Shown: in pieces, positions 55,449-64,000 of the stretch
Position numbering within the stretch: position 1 is the first letter of the stretch
How the letters are laid out: every line of letters begins with the position of its first letter
Source of the DNA: Chromohalobacter canadensis
Lineage (GTDB): Bacteria; Pseudomonadota; Gammaproteobacteria; Pseudomonadales; Halomonadaceae
Direction: 5' to 3'
Length of the DNA: 64,000 nt
NCBI RefSeq assembly: GCF_034479555.1
Contig: NZ_CP140151.1
Location: 744,001-808,000 of the forward strand
Translations under genes and position numbers: made by a program
Notes under the pieces: generated by a model
Told to the model about the DNA's origin: nothing
Seen by the model: the letters and a program-made list of their open reading frames with translations, nothing else
The model's database searches: none

Positions 55449-57503
55449 ATGCACCCACAACACACCGACGACGTCAGTCGCGACCGCCTCAATCCGGTGG
55501 TCTTCTACGGTTCGGTGATCGGCATCGTGGTCTTCGCACTCTGGACGATGTTTTTCACCGACTCGGCCAGCGGCATCATCAACGCCATACTGAGCTGGAT
55601 TTCCAACACCTTCGGTTGGTATTACTTCATCGCCGTGGTTGCCTACTTGGTGTTCGTGATCGCCATTGGCCTATCACGCTTTGGCAAGATCAAGTTGGGG
55701 CCCGAGCATTCCAAACCCGACTTCAACATGGCCTCCTGGGCGGCGATGCTATTCTCGGCGGGTATCGGCATCGACCTGCTGTTTTTCTGTATCGCCGAAC
55801 CGGTAACGCAGTTCCTGGCACCTCCCGAAGGTGAAGGCAACACGATAGAAGCCGCACGCCACGCCATGCAGCTGACGTTCCTGCACTGGGGGCTTTCCGG
55901 CTGGGGCATCTACACCTTGGTGGGCATGTCACTGGCGTTCTTCAGCTATCGGCATAATCTACCGCTGACCATCCGCAGTGCGCTCTACCCCATCTTCGGC
56001 AAGAAAATCCATGGTCCCATTGGGCATACGGTGGATATCGCTGCGGTGCTGGGCACGGTCTTCGGTATCGCCACCAGCCTGGGAATCGGGGTCATCCAGC
56101 TCAACTTCGGCCTCAACTATATGTTCTCGATCCCCGAGAACACTCTGGTGCAGGCGGCGCTGGTAATCATGATCGTGTTCTTCGCCACGGTGTCCGCCGT
56201 CACCGGGGTGGAAAAAGGCATTCGTCGCTTGTCCGAGTTCAACATGCTGTTGGCGCTATTGCTGCTGCTGTTCGTACTCTTCAGCGGAAAGACCTTATTC
56301 CTGCTCAACGTGCTGGTGCTCAACGTCGGTGACTACTTCTCCGACTTCATCAGCCTGTCGATGAACACCTACGCCTTCGATCCGCCCTCCGCCTGGCTCA
56401 ACGGCTGGACCTTGTTTTTCTGGGCCTGGTGGATTGCCTGGGGACCTTTCGTTGGGCTTTTCCTGGCACGTATCTCGCGCGGCCGCACGATCCGTGAATT
56501 CGTGGCCGGCACGCTCATTCTGCCGTTGGTCTTCATGATGGCGTGGATGTCGATCATGGGGAACAGCGCCATCGATATGGTCATGAACGGGGCCACGGAT
56601 TTCGGCGATGCGGCGATGAACACGCCGGCTTCGTCCATCTATCTGTTTCTCGAGTCCTTGCCACTGACCGGGATTACCACGCTGGTCACGACCGTTCTGG
56701 CCATCGTTTTCTTCGTCACGTCGGGCGACTCCGGGGCATTGGTGCTGTCCAACTTCACCTCCAAGCTCAAGGACGTGAACAGCGATGCACCGATCTGGAT
56801 GCGCATCCTGTGGGCTTGCGTGATTGGCCTGCTGACACTGGCGCTACTCATGGCCGGTGGCTTGTCGGCACTACAGAGCGTGGTGGTCATCACCGGCCTG
56901 CCCTTCTCCATTGTGCTGTTCTTCATGATGGCGGGCTTGCTCAAGGCGCTGCGCGTGGAAGGTCTCAAAGAGGACAGCCACCGCACCAGCCTCGCTGGGC
57001 ACCTTTCCAGCCGCACCGGTGGCGGCGAGCGCGCGCCGCGCGGTTGGCGCCAGCGTCTCAGCCGGGCGATGAGTTTCCCGGGCGACAAGCAGGCGCGACG
57101 TTTCCTCGATGATGTGGCCAAACCGGCCATGCAGGAAGTCAGTCAGGCCATCGGCCAGGAAGGCGTCAAGGTCGAGGTCGACGAGCAGGAAGGCGACGAG
57201 CCGCACCTGGCGCTCAATGTCAGCCTCGGCGACGAACAGAACTTCACCTATCAGGTCTGGCCGCGCCGCTTCGCTACCCCCTCGTTCGCGCTTCGCGCCC
57301 AGCAAACCAATGCGTATTACTATCGCCTAGAGGTCTATCTGCTCGAAGGCAGCCAGGGCTACGATTTGATGGGATACAACAAGGAACAGGTGATCGAAGA
57401 CATTCTCGATCAGTACGAACGTCATCTTCACTTCCTGCACATGAACCGGCAAGCGCCGGGGACCGTGACTATGCCGGACAGCCCTGAGCAACCACCGGAA
57501 TGA
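55449..57503 (+). CDS. betT: BCCT family choline/betaine transporter (BetT-like)
   Basis: A 684-residue carrier with 12 helices (about residues 15-505) and a long C-terminal cytosolic domain (about 510-684), the layout of E. coli BetT (677). The sodium/proton-decisive motif reads AGIGIDLLFF, the aspartate form typical of proton-coupled choline BetT, and the TM8 block FFWAWWIAWGPFVGLFLARI holds the aromatic substrate box. A BetI-type operator upstream supports choline as substrate; betaine cannot be excluded. The ATG at 55449 follows AGAGGA. A terminator follows. Confidence 0.92.
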   Translation: MHPQHTDDVSRDRLNPVVFYGSVIGIVVFALWTMFFTDSASGIINAILSWISNTFGWYYFIAVVAYLVFVIAIGLSRFGKIKLGPEHSKPDFNMASWAAMLFSAGIGIDLLFFCIAEPVTQFLAPPEGEGNTIEAARHAMQLTFLHWGLSGWGIYTLVGMSLAFFSYRHNLPLTIRSALYPIFGKKIHGPIGHTVDIAAVLGTVFGIATSLGIGVIQLNFGLNYMFSIPENTLVQAALVIMIVFFATVSAVTGVEKGIRRLSEFNMLLALLLLLFVLFSGKTLFLLNVLVLNVGDYFSDFISLSMNTYAFDPPSAWLNGWTLFFWAWWIAWGPFVGLFLARISRGRTIREFVAGTLILPLVFMMAWMSIMGNSAIDMVMNGATDFGDAAMNTPASSIYLFLESLPLTGITTLVTTVLAIVFFVTSGDSGALVLSNFTSKLKDVNSDAPIWMRILWACVIGLLTLALLMAGGLSALQSVVVITGLPFSIVLFFMMAGLLKALRVEGLKEDSHRTSLAGHLSSRTGGGERAPRGWRQRLSRAMSFPGDKQARRFLDDVAKPAMQEVSQAIGQEGVKVEVDEQEGDEPHLALNVSLGDEQNFTYQVWPRRFATPSFALRAQQTNAYYYRLEVYLLEGSQGYDLMGYNKEQVIEDILDQYERHLHFLHMNRQAPGTVTMPDSPEQPPE

Positions 57504-57531
57504 TCTAGCCAACTACCACGCCGAGCCATTA

Positions 57532-57562
57532 GGGGCGCATCGCCAGATGCGCCCCTTTTTAT
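57532..57562 (+). terminator. Intrinsic terminator of betT
   Basis: GGGGCGCATC and GATGCGCCCC form a 10-bp stem with loop GCCA, followed by TTTTTATT. It starts 29 bases after the betT stop codon and is convergent with the fruA terminator. Confidence 0.93.
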
Positions 57563-57630
57563 TGCGACGATCCTATTGGTGATGATTCAGTGCCAACGCT
57601 CATGGGCACGCAACCCTGTCCCCCCCCAGA

Positions 57631-57660
57631 CAAAAAGGAGCGCCCTACGAGGCGCTCCTT
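57631..57660 (-). terminator. Intrinsic terminator of the fru operon
   Basis: On the minus strand AAGGAGCGCC and GGCGCTCCTT form a 10-bp stem with a six-base loop followed by TTTG. It lies about 42 bases after the fruA stop codon. Confidence 0.88.
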
Positions 57661-57702
57661 GCGTTAGCGCCCTCGGCGGCGGGCGCTCTGGCAAGCGGCA
57701 TA

Positions 57703-59484
57703 TCAAGATGCCACTTTCTCTTCGACCGGCATGGCAGAGGCGCCCGGTTTGATGACGGCATACGTCACCCCGGCGATCACCGCGCCCACCGCGATGGACA
57801 AGAGATACAGCAGCGCCAGATTGACTGCGTGGGGAATCAGCAACACGAAGAGCCCACCGTGCGGTGCCATCAACTGAATACCGAAATACATCGACAAGGC
57901 CCCGGTCACGGCTCCGCCAATGATGCATACGGGCAACACACGCAACGGGTCCTTGGCGGCGAAGGGAATCGCGCCTTCGGTAATGAAGCAAAGCCCCAAC
58001 ACGAAAGCCGCCTTGCCCCCCTCGCGCTCGGTCGTATCGAATTTGCGTTTGGCCAGCATGCTGGCGATCCCCATTGCCAGCGGCGGCACCATCCCTGCCG
58101 CCATGATGGCCGCCATCGGCGCATAGGTCTCGCTCGATAGCAGTCCCACACCGAAGGTATATGCCGCCTTGTTGACCGGCCCGCCCATATCGACGCACAT
58201 CATCCCGCCGAGCAGCAGGCCCAGCAGCACGGCATTGGTCGAGCCCATGCTGTCGAGGAACGAGGTCAAGGCATTGAGCAAGCCCGCCACCGGCGTGCCG
58301 ATGATGTAGATCATCACCAACCCGGTGAACAGACTCGCCAGCAAGGGAATGATCAAAATCGGTTTGAGAGATTCCACACTCGCCGGCAGCTTGAGATACC
58401 GGGTAATCGCCTTGGCGGCGTACCCAGCAAGAAAACCAGCCAGGATGCCGCCGATGAACCCGGCGCCGATATTGCTGGCCAGCATCCCGCCGATCATGCC
58501 GGGCGCGATCCCCGGCCGGTCGGCGATGGAATAGGCGATATACCCAGCGAGGACCGGTACCATCAAGGCGAAGGCGGCATCACCACCGATCTGCATCAGG
58601 GCAGCGGCCAGTGTGCCCTCTTCCTTGAAGGCCTCGATACCGAACACGAACGACAAGGCGATGCACAAGCCACCGGCAACCACCATAGGCAACATGAACG
58701 AAACCCCGGTGAGCAGGTGCTTATAGACCCCTTTGTCCTTGACGCTTTTGCCCTTGCCCGCGGTTTTATCACCGGCCCCGGCAGCACTGCCCTGGCTCTC
58801 CACGGCGGCTTCATCGAGGGCTTCCTGCACGGTCTGCCTAGCCTTCTTGAGCGCATTGCCGGTCGATGTGCGATAGATGCGCTTGCCCGCGAAGCGCTCG
58901 TCGTCGACTTCGATATCGCAAGCCAACAGCACCACATCGGCGTCGGCGATCTCCGCCTCGGTCAACTGATTCTGAGCGCCCACCGAACCCTGGGTCTCGA
59001 CCCGGATATGATGTCCCAGGCCGCGCCCGGCCTCTTCCAACGCCTCGGCCGCCATGAAGGTATGTGCGACCCCCGTTGGGCACGCCGTCACCGCGACGAT
59101 ACGTTGGCTTTGATCATCATCGCCCCCAGCGGTGCTCGTAGGCGCTGCCTGTGGCGCTACTGTGTCACCGCCAGCGAAGAGTTCGGCCTCGCGCTCGGCC
59201 CGTGAGAGGAATGCATCCGGGTCGGGCAACGCCTCGGCGATGGGCGCCTGGAACAAACGCTTATCCGCGAAACGCGACGCCTCCGGCACATGGTCGGCGG
59301 CCACGATAACCAGTTCGGCATCGCGCACGTCCGCCTCGGACACCGGCTGCGGCGGTTCGAGCTCGCCATGCATTTCCACCGTGACCTGCCAACCACGACG
59401 CTGGGCGGCCTGCTCAAGGCGTCGAGCGGCCAGAAACGTCGTCGCCACACCACTCGGGCAGGCCGTAATCAGGATCGCTTTCAT
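57703..59484 (-). CDS. fruA: PTS fructose transporter subunit IIB'BC
   Basis: A 593-residue permease for fructose uptake and phosphorylation to fructose 1-phosphate. Two IIB-like domains come first (about 1-95 and 128-225). Both keep the phospho-cysteine motif (TACPSGVATT and TACPTGVAHTF), whereas the first domain of E. coli FruA has lost it. The IIC membrane domain (about 250-580) shows the usual fructose-family helices. An acidic linker joins the IIB domains. The ATG overlaps the fruK stop by four bases. Confidence 0.94.
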   Translation of the reverse strand: MKAILITACPSGVATTFLAARRLEQAAQRRGWQVTVEMHGELEPPQPVSEADVRDAELVIVAADHVPEASRFADKRLFQAPIAEALPDPDAFLSRAEREAELFAGGDTVAPQAAPTSTAGGDDDQSQRIVAVTACPTGVAHTFMAAEALEEAGRGLGHHIRVETQGSVGAQNQLTEAEIADADVVLLACDIEVDDERFAGKRIYRTSTGNALKKARQTVQEALDEAAVESQGSAAGAGDKTAGKGKSVKDKGVYKHLLTGVSFMLPMVVAGGLCIALSFVFGIEAFKEEGTLAAALMQIGGDAAFALMVPVLAGYIAYSIADRPGIAPGMIGGMLASNIGAGFIGGILAGFLAGYAAKAITRYLKLPASVESLKPILIIPLLASLFTGLVMIYIIGTPVAGLLNALTSFLDSMGSTNAVLLGLLLGGMMCVDMGGPVNKAAYTFGVGLLSSETYAPMAAIMAAGMVPPLAMGIASMLAKRKFDTTEREGGKAAFVLGLCFITEGAIPFAAKDPLRVLPVCIIGGAVTGALSMYFGIQLMAPHGGLFVLLIPHAVNLALLYLLSIAVGAVIAGVTYAVIKPGASAMPVEEKVAS

Positions 59485-60449
59485 GAATCCTCCCTCGCGT
59501 TATCGTCGAGCCGACGCACGCGCGTGCATTGTTGGAGTTGGTCAAGGTCCGGGGCATGCGTATCACCCACCCCGACATGGCGCACCGCCTCGGCAGACAA
59601 ACCGCTCGCCAGGCGCAACGCGTCCTCGGCAGGCAAGCCCGCCAACTGTCCGTGGAGCATCGCCGCCAGCAACGTATCGCCTGCGCATACCGTACTTGCG
59701 ACCTCGACGCGCGGCGGCGTGGCCTGCCACCTCCCGGCGGGGCCGACCCATAGCATGCCTTCGTCGCCCAGCGACACCAGGGCGTGCTCGATGCCTGACG
59801 CATGCAAGCGTGTGGCGGCGGCCAGTCGCGACGCAGCGTCTTCCAAGGGCTCGCCGGCCCACTCGGCCAATTCCGTCTCGTTGGGTTTGACGGCGCTGGG
59901 CGTGGCCGCGATCGCGGCGTTCAACGCCGTACCGCTGGTATCCACCCAAACCGGTACGTCATGCCCGCGCAGCCAGCCGATCAAGGCGGCCAAGTCGTCG
60001 GGCGTTACGCCTGGCGGCAAACTACCGGCGATCACCACCGCGTCGGGGCGTGTCGCGGCGTCCGCCACTCGTACCTCGAGCGCGGCATAAAGCGCCGTCA
60101 GATCATCACGCGCAACCTCAAGACCGGGGCCATTGATATCGGTGACCCGGCCCTCGGTTTCGGCTAGCTTGGCGTTAATGCGCGTGTCGCCGGCCAGACG
60201 TAGGAAAGCATCCTTCAACCCCCAATCGGCGAAGGCGCGCACGAAAGCGCCATCGTTGTCGCCGCCCAGAAAGCCGGTCACCGCCACCTCGTGTCCCAGC
60301 GCGACCAGCACCCGGGCGACGTTGACGCCCTTGCCCGCCGCCTCGAGATGAGTGGCATCGGTGCGATTGACCGCCCCCAGGACGAGCGAGGGCAAACGAA
60401 TCGCCAGATCCAGGGCAGGATTGAGAGTCAATGTCAGCACGCGCGCCAT
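59481..60449 (-). CDS. fruK: 1-phosphofructokinase
   Basis: A 322-residue PfkB-family kinase that turns fructose 1-phosphate into fructose 1,6-bisphosphate. TLNPALDLAI at the N-terminus, GKGVNVARVL, and the C-terminal ATP/anion-hole motif STVCAGDTLLAAML (GAGD-like, with catalytic Asp) are present. Its start overlaps the fruB stop by one base (TGATG), and its own stop overlaps fruA, so the three genes are tightly coupled. Confidence 0.95.
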   Translation of the reverse strand: MARVLTLTLNPALDLAIRLPSLVLGAVNRTDATHLEAAGKGVNVARVLVALGHEVAVTGFLGGDNDGAFVRAFADWGLKDAFLRLAGDTRINAKLAETEGRVTDINGPGLEVARDDLTALYAALEVRVADAATRPDAVVIAGSLPPGVTPDDLAALIGWLRGHDVPVWVDTSGTALNAAIAATPSAVKPNETELAEWAGEPLEDAASRLAAATRLHASGIEHALVSLGDEGMLWVGPAGRWQATPPRVEVASTVCAGDTLLAAMLHGQLAGLPAEDALRLASGLSAEAVRHVGVGDTHAPDLDQLQQCTRVRRLDDNAREDS

Positions 60450-63325
60450 CAGAGTGCCTCCAACGCTTCGCGTACGGCATCGCTGGTCGACTGGCTCAGG
60501 GCCAGCTCGGCGTGCTGGCGTGCTATCTCGAGGGTCAGCTCGCGCAGCCGTGCCTTGACCATCGGTACCTGCCGCGCCGAGACCGATAACTCATCGACGC
60601 CCAGCCCCACCAACACGGGTACCGCCTGGGCGTCGCTGGCCAGTTCGCCGCACACGCCGACCCATTTGCCCTGAGCATGGGCGGCTTCAACGGTCATGCG
60701 GATCAGCGCCAGCACGGCGGGATGCAGGCCATCGGCCTGGGCCGAGAGCTCTGCGTGACCGCGGTCGATGGCCAGGGTGTACTGGGTCAGGTCATTGGTG
60801 CCGATGGAGAAGAAATCTACCTCGGCGGCCAGGCTCGGTGCCAGCAGCGCGCACGAGGGAATCTCGATCATCACGCCCAGTTGCACGTCGCTAGCCTGAA
60901 CCTCGGCCTGCACGCGGTCGAAGATCTCGCGGGCGGCGCGAAACTCGGCGATGTCCTTGACCATCGGGAACATGATTCGCAACGGGCGGTCGCCCGCCGC
61001 AGTCAGCAGGGCACGCAGCTGCGTCTCGAGCACCTCGGGACGCGTCAGCGCCAGACGAATGCCACGCAAGCCGAGGAACGGATTGTCTTCTTGGGGCAAC
61101 GGCCAGTACGGCAGCGGCTTGTCGCCGCCGACATCCAGCGTACGAGCGACCAACGGGCGACCATCGAGGGCGTCAATCGCCTGGCGATATTCGGCGATCT
61201 GGGTGTCCAGATCCGGTGCTTCGGGGTGCGCCATGAACACGAACTCGGTACGCAACAGCCCCACGCCCTCGGCGCCGCGCTCGACGGCATCCGCCGCGTG
61301 CGCGGTGTTTCCCAAGTTGGCGGCGACTTCGACACGATGCCCGTCCTGCGTGCGCGCTTCCTCATGGCGCGCGGCATAGGCCTCGCGCTCACGCATTTCG
61401 TGCTCTTTCAGGCGTAGCTCGGTGCGTGAGCGACGCTCGTCGGACGGTGCGGGAATCACGCGGCCTCGCTCGCCATCGACGATCACCTCAATGTCATTGG
61501 CCAGCGTCAGCACGCGTTCACCGCCACCTACCACGGCGGGAATACCCAGCGCCCGGGCGAGAATCGCGCTGTGCGAGGTCGCACCGCCGCGCGCAGTGAC
61601 CAGACCGCGCACCTTAGCGGTATCCAGGCGCGCCACGTCCGAGGGGCCGACGTCATCAGTGATCAGAATGTAAGGCGTCTCCGGCGGCGTGGGCAGGCGC
61701 ACACCGCACAGGATGCCCAGCACACGCCGGCCGACGTCACGCAGATCGGCGGCACGCTCGGCAAGCAGCCGATCGGCGAGGTTTTCCTGGGCGCGGGCGG
61801 CGGTATCGATGGCCGACCACCATGCCGCTTCGGCACTCGTTCCAGTACTCAACGACTCATGCGCCGCTTCGCGCAGCTCGGGGTCGTCGAGCATTTCCTC
61901 GTGCATCGAGAGGATCTCGGCGACCTCGCCGCCCTGAGCGGTCCGAACCAAGGCACGAAGCTGCTCGGCAGCTGCTCGGATCGCGGCATCGAGGCGCGCC
62001 AGTTGCGCGGCGCTGTCGCCGCGACGGGTGTCGTCGAGGCCATCGGCCCGCTCGGGGTACTCGAAGCGCGGCGTGCGCATCACGAAGGCCGGCGCGATGG
62101 CAAGCCCCGGCGATGCCGGCACGGCGGGATGCGCGACGTCGTCTTCCAAGGGCGCGGGGAGGCTCTCATCCTCATCGACAGGTGCCTCAAACGACGCCTC
62201 CTGAAGAGGTGTCACGTGCTCACCGAGGCCATCCCTGACGGCCGCGACAAGAGCTTCCAGTGCCTCGCTGGCGCCATCCCCTTCGGCGGAGAACACCAGC
62301 GTCTGGCCACGTCGCGCACCCAATCCGATGACCTTGGTCAGACTCGCCGCCGAGACCGCCTCAGCACTGCCCTCGAGCAGACGCACCTTGACCGGCATGG
62401 TTTGGCGTCGGGCAACCTGCACCAGTTGTTTGGCCGGCCGCGCATGCAGCCCGTGGGCATTGAGTACCGTCGCGCGCGCAGTCTCCGCTTCGGCGGACTC
62501 ACCGGACAGCCGCGCCAGCAGTGTCGCGGCGTCGGCATCGGCGAGGCTCTCGCCGTCACCGGCATCCAGCAGGCTACCCAGGCGTTCGAGCAAACCGCGA
62601 TGCGCATCACCTTGCGCCGCCAGACAGAACACCGCATTGACCGGCCCCTTGGGGCCCGAGAAGGCCTGTTCCGGCGTCGCCACGCCCAGCGTCGGCGTGA
62701 TGACGCCCTGGGCACTGCTCACCAGCCATAATCCCTGGCCCAGCGCTACCGGCTCCAGCGTGTTGATCTCGGCCACGAAGCTGCTATCCACGCTGCCCAC
62801 CTGGCGCAAGCGCGCCGCGGCGGCCAGCGCCAGCTCGAAGCGATCGCGCGCGGGGAACCCCAGGCACAGCGTATCGGCATCCAGACGCGCCTCGACCGGT
62901 GCTTTGGACAACAGCGTAATGATCTCTTCGCGGCTGTCGGCAGCCGCCAGACGCTCAGCTACGCCATCGCGATCGAGCACGTGCGTCAACTGGCGCAGAA
63001 TATCGAGATGCTCGTCGCTCTGCGCGGCGATGGTCACCAGCAAGGTGACGCGTTGCCCATCATGCCATTCGATACCATCGGGAAATTGCAGCACCCGCAC
63101 GCCGGTGGTCTTGACGTGTTCGCGACTCTCGGGAGTGCCGTGAGGAATGGTAATACCATTGCCCAGGTAGGTCGACGACTGCGCCTCGCGCTCGTGCAAG
63201 CCGTCACGGTAACCGGGCGCCACACGGCCGGCCTCGACCAAGGCCTCGCCAGCCTGATTCAAGGCATCGCGCCAATCATCGGCGTGCCGGTCGAGTAGAA
63301 CGTCTTCGCTTGTCAGTGTCAGCAT
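60449..63325 (-). CDS. fruB: Fructose PTS multiphosphoryl protein EIIA-HPr-EI
   Basis: A 958-residue cytosolic fusion that runs the whole phosphoryl chain from PEP. The EIIA-Fru domain (about 1-145) has phospho-His62 in ITIPHGTPE, the HPr domain (about 283-370) has LNAHGLHARPAKQL, and the enzyme I part (about 395-958) has TARGGATSHSAILARA with its phospho-His, and the PEP-site IGTNDLTQYTLAIDR. The ATG at 63325 follows CTGGAGA; the long open frame upstream is not family-like. With fruK and fruA it makes a self-contained fructose system under a divergent Cra/FruR regulator. Confidence 0.95.
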   Translation of the reverse strand: MLTLTSEDVLLDRHADDWRDALNQAGEALVEAGRVAPGYRDGLHEREAQSSTYLGNGITIPHGTPESREHVKTTGVRVLQFPDGIEWHDGQRVTLLVTIAAQSDEHLDILRQLTHVLDRDGVAERLAAADSREEIITLLSKAPVEARLDADTLCLGFPARDRFELALAAAARLRQVGSVDSSFVAEINTLEPVALGQGLWLVSSAQGVITPTLGVATPEQAFSGPKGPVNAVFCLAAQGDAHRGLLERLGSLLDAGDGESLADADAATLLARLSGESAEAETARATVLNAHGLHARPAKQLVQVARRQTMPVKVRLLEGSAEAVSAASLTKVIGLGARRGQTLVFSAEGDGASEALEALVAAVRDGLGEHVTPLQEASFEAPVDEDESLPAPLEDDVAHPAVPASPGLAIAPAFVMRTPRFEYPERADGLDDTRRGDSAAQLARLDAAIRAAAEQLRALVRTAQGGEVAEILSMHEEMLDDPELREAAHESLSTGTSAEAAWWSAIDTAARAQENLADRLLAERAADLRDVGRRVLGILCGVRLPTPPETPYILITDDVGPSDVARLDTAKVRGLVTARGGATSHSAILARALGIPAVVGGGERVLTLANDIEVIVDGERGRVIPAPSDERRSRTELRLKEHEMREREAYAARHEEARTQDGHRVEVAANLGNTAHAADAVERGAEGVGLLRTEFVFMAHPEAPDLDTQIAEYRQAIDALDGRPLVARTLDVGGDKPLPYWPLPQEDNPFLGLRGIRLALTRPEVLETQLRALLTAAGDRPLRIMFPMVKDIAEFRAAREIFDRVQAEVQASDVQLGVMIEIPSCALLAPSLAAEVDFFSIGTNDLTQYTLAIDRGHAELSAQADGLHPAVLALIRMTVEAAHAQGKWVGVCGELASDAQAVPVLVGLGVDELSVSARQVPMVKARLRELTLEIARQHAELALSQSTSDAVREALEAL

Positions 63326-63345
63326 GGAGATCTCCAGAATGCCGC

Positions 63346-63367
63346 CGGAACGGAGCCGTCCGTTCCG
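63346..63367 (-). other. Leader hairpin of the fru operon
   Basis: CGGAACGGA and TCCGTTCCG form a perfect 9-bp stem with a four-base loop, 21 bases before the fruB ATG on the minus strand. It could be a stabilising 5' structure or a regulator-binding palindrome. Confidence 0.4.
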
Positions 63368-63482
63368 CGGGTAAGGCCAACGATCACGCCCGACGTGGTT
63401 CCTGCATAGAGGAATAAGCACCGTTGAATCGGGACATGCCGACGATTGGATGCCAACCATCCGGCGGTTGCGGATGACGGGC

Positions 63483-63524
63483 TGAATCGTGTCAGCTATC
63501 TTGAAGGCAATGCTGAAACGTTCA
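63483..63524. promoter_or_regulatory. Two Cra/FruR-type operators
   Basis: TGAATCGTGTCA (63483-63494), inside GCTGAATCGTGTCAGC, differs from the Cra consensus TGAAWCGNTTCA at one position. TGAAACGTTCA (63514-63524) keeps the TGAAACG and TTCA halves with one base missing. Both lie between fruB and the LacI-family regulator gene, as expected for control by fructose 1-phosphate. Confidence 0.68.
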
Positions 63525-63640
63525 CCACGATTTATCAAGCCGCACGGGACTAGACCTTCGCAGGGGCGGACAAGCAAGACCGCGTGTCAGCCTCTAGAAT
63601 AGGCGCTTTTGTATCGTCGGCTCATTCAAGGAAGACATCC

Positions 63641-64000
63641 ATGACTCTCGCAGAAATCGCTCGACTGGCGGGCGTCTCGCGTACCACGGCCAGTTACGTG
63701 ATCAACGGCCAGGCCGCCGAGCGGCGCATCCGCCCCGAGACGGTGGCGCACGTCATGGCCGTGGTTGCTAAGCATGACTACCGTATCGATGCCCAGGCGG
63801 CGGCGCTGCGTCGGGGCGCGAGCCGCACGCTGGGCTTCATCGTGCCGGACCTGGAAAACACCAGTTACGCCCGCCTGGCCAAGCGTCTGGAGAATGGCGC
63901 GCGCCGTCTGGGCTATCAGTTGCTGATCGCGGGCTCGGACGATGACCCAGACACCGAACGCGAGCTGGCGCGTGCCTTGCGCGCCCAGCGCTGCGATGCC
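63641..64000 (+). CDS. fruR: LacI-family regulator, Cra/FruR-like (partial)
   Basis: The first 120 codons of a LacI/GalR regulator that runs off the right edge. The N-terminal helix-turn-helix (LAEIARLAGVSRTTASYVING) and hinge (RRGASRTLGFIVPDLENTSYARLA, given here as RRGASRTLG and FIVPDLENTSY) match Cra/FruR proteins closely. AAGGAAGACATCC precedes the ATG. Divergent from fruBKA with Cra-like sites between, so it most likely represses that operon and is released by fructose 1-phosphate. Confidence 0.9.
   Translation, partial: MTLAEIARLAGVSRTTASYVINGQAAERRIRPETVAHVMAVVAKHDYRIDAQAAALRRGASRTLGFIVPDLENTSYARLAKRLENGARRLGYQLLIAGSDDDPDTERELARALRAQRCDA

Larger units (their letters stand above)
63326..63640. 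other. Divergent regulatory region fruB / fruR
   Basis: The 315 bases carry two Cra-like half-palindromes (63483-63494 and 63514-63524), a leader hairpin for fruB (63346-63367), and ribosome sites for both genes. No small gene is supported; the open frame through it is an extension of fruB. Confidence 0.65.

Noticed and set aside
63326..63577. 84-codon N-terminal extension of fruB
   Set aside because: The EIIA family start and a good ribosome site are at 63325; the extension covers the Cra-like operators.

Overview
The window is a gene-dense, high-GC chromosomal segment of a Gammaproteobacterium. Three things point to a moderately halophilic member of the Halomonadaceae (Chromohalobacter/Halomonas type). 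These are the acidic linkers in secreted proteins, the stacking of compatible-solute functions (glucosylglycerate, trehalose, a choline/betaine carrier), and the gene order ftsB-ispD-ispF-truD-surE-pcm-DUF368-nlpD-rpoS. This placement is an inference from gene content. No rRNA, tRNA, insertion sequence, integrase, prophage or CRISPR array was seen.

Layout. 1-1.2 kb: nrdR-ribD (minus; ribD runs off the left edge). 1.4-5.1 kb: a small stress membrane protein, a GH13_18 sugar phosphorylase (probably glucosylglycerate phosphorylase), and a fluoride riboswitch followed by crcB and a DUF190 gene. 4.6-18.4 kb: a thiol/sulfur region. It holds a DsrE-like protein, dsbD, an Lgt-like/TlpA fusion, dsbG, a minus-strand run of persulfide dioxygenase (blh), sulfide:quinone oxidoreductase (sqr), SulP, two YeeE/YedE halves and a two-component system, and then a polar amino acid (possibly cystine) ABC transporter. 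18.4-20.5 kb: gpgP-gpgS for glucosylglycerate synthesis. 20.8-24.4 kb: the dgoRDAK galactonate operon with two FadR-type operators. 24.6-25.9 kb: glyA.

26-35.3 kb: a YbbAP-like ABC system divergent from tesA, then zntB, a SelW-like protein, an MFS carrier, a short LOV photoreceptor and ettA. 35.3-39.4 kb: a DUF1328 gene too short for a standard ORF screen, a remnant of an lpxL-like 3' end, lpxL, alr and tolC. 39.6-46.9 kb: the rpoS-nlpD-popT-pcm-surE-truD-ispF-ispD-ftsB run, mostly with 4-base stop/start overlaps. 47-51 kb: a NIF3/YqfO-like protein, two Nudix hydrolases, a 2OG-Fe(II) oxygenase and an acyl-CoA dehydrogenase. 51.2-55.1 kb: otsB-GH15-otsA for trehalose. 55.2-57.5 kb: a BetI-type operator and betT. 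57.7-64 kb: fruBKA (complete fructose PTS) divergent from a cra/fruR-like LacI regulator, with Cra-like operators between; the regulator runs off the right edge.

How the parts work together. Osmolyte metabolism appears at four separate places: the GH13_18 phosphorylase, gpgPS, ots and betT. Redox and sulfur handling forms a continuous 14-kb stretch in which sulfide oxidation, sulfur-compound transport, periplasmic disulfide chemistry and a sensor pair sit side by side. No single system here is entirely without precedent. The best leads are the fluoride riboswitch with an enlarged linker, the two-component system embedded in the sulfide operon, the Lgt-like/TlpA fusion, the short LOV protein, and the lpxL remnant that now supplies the stop codon of the DUF1328 gene.
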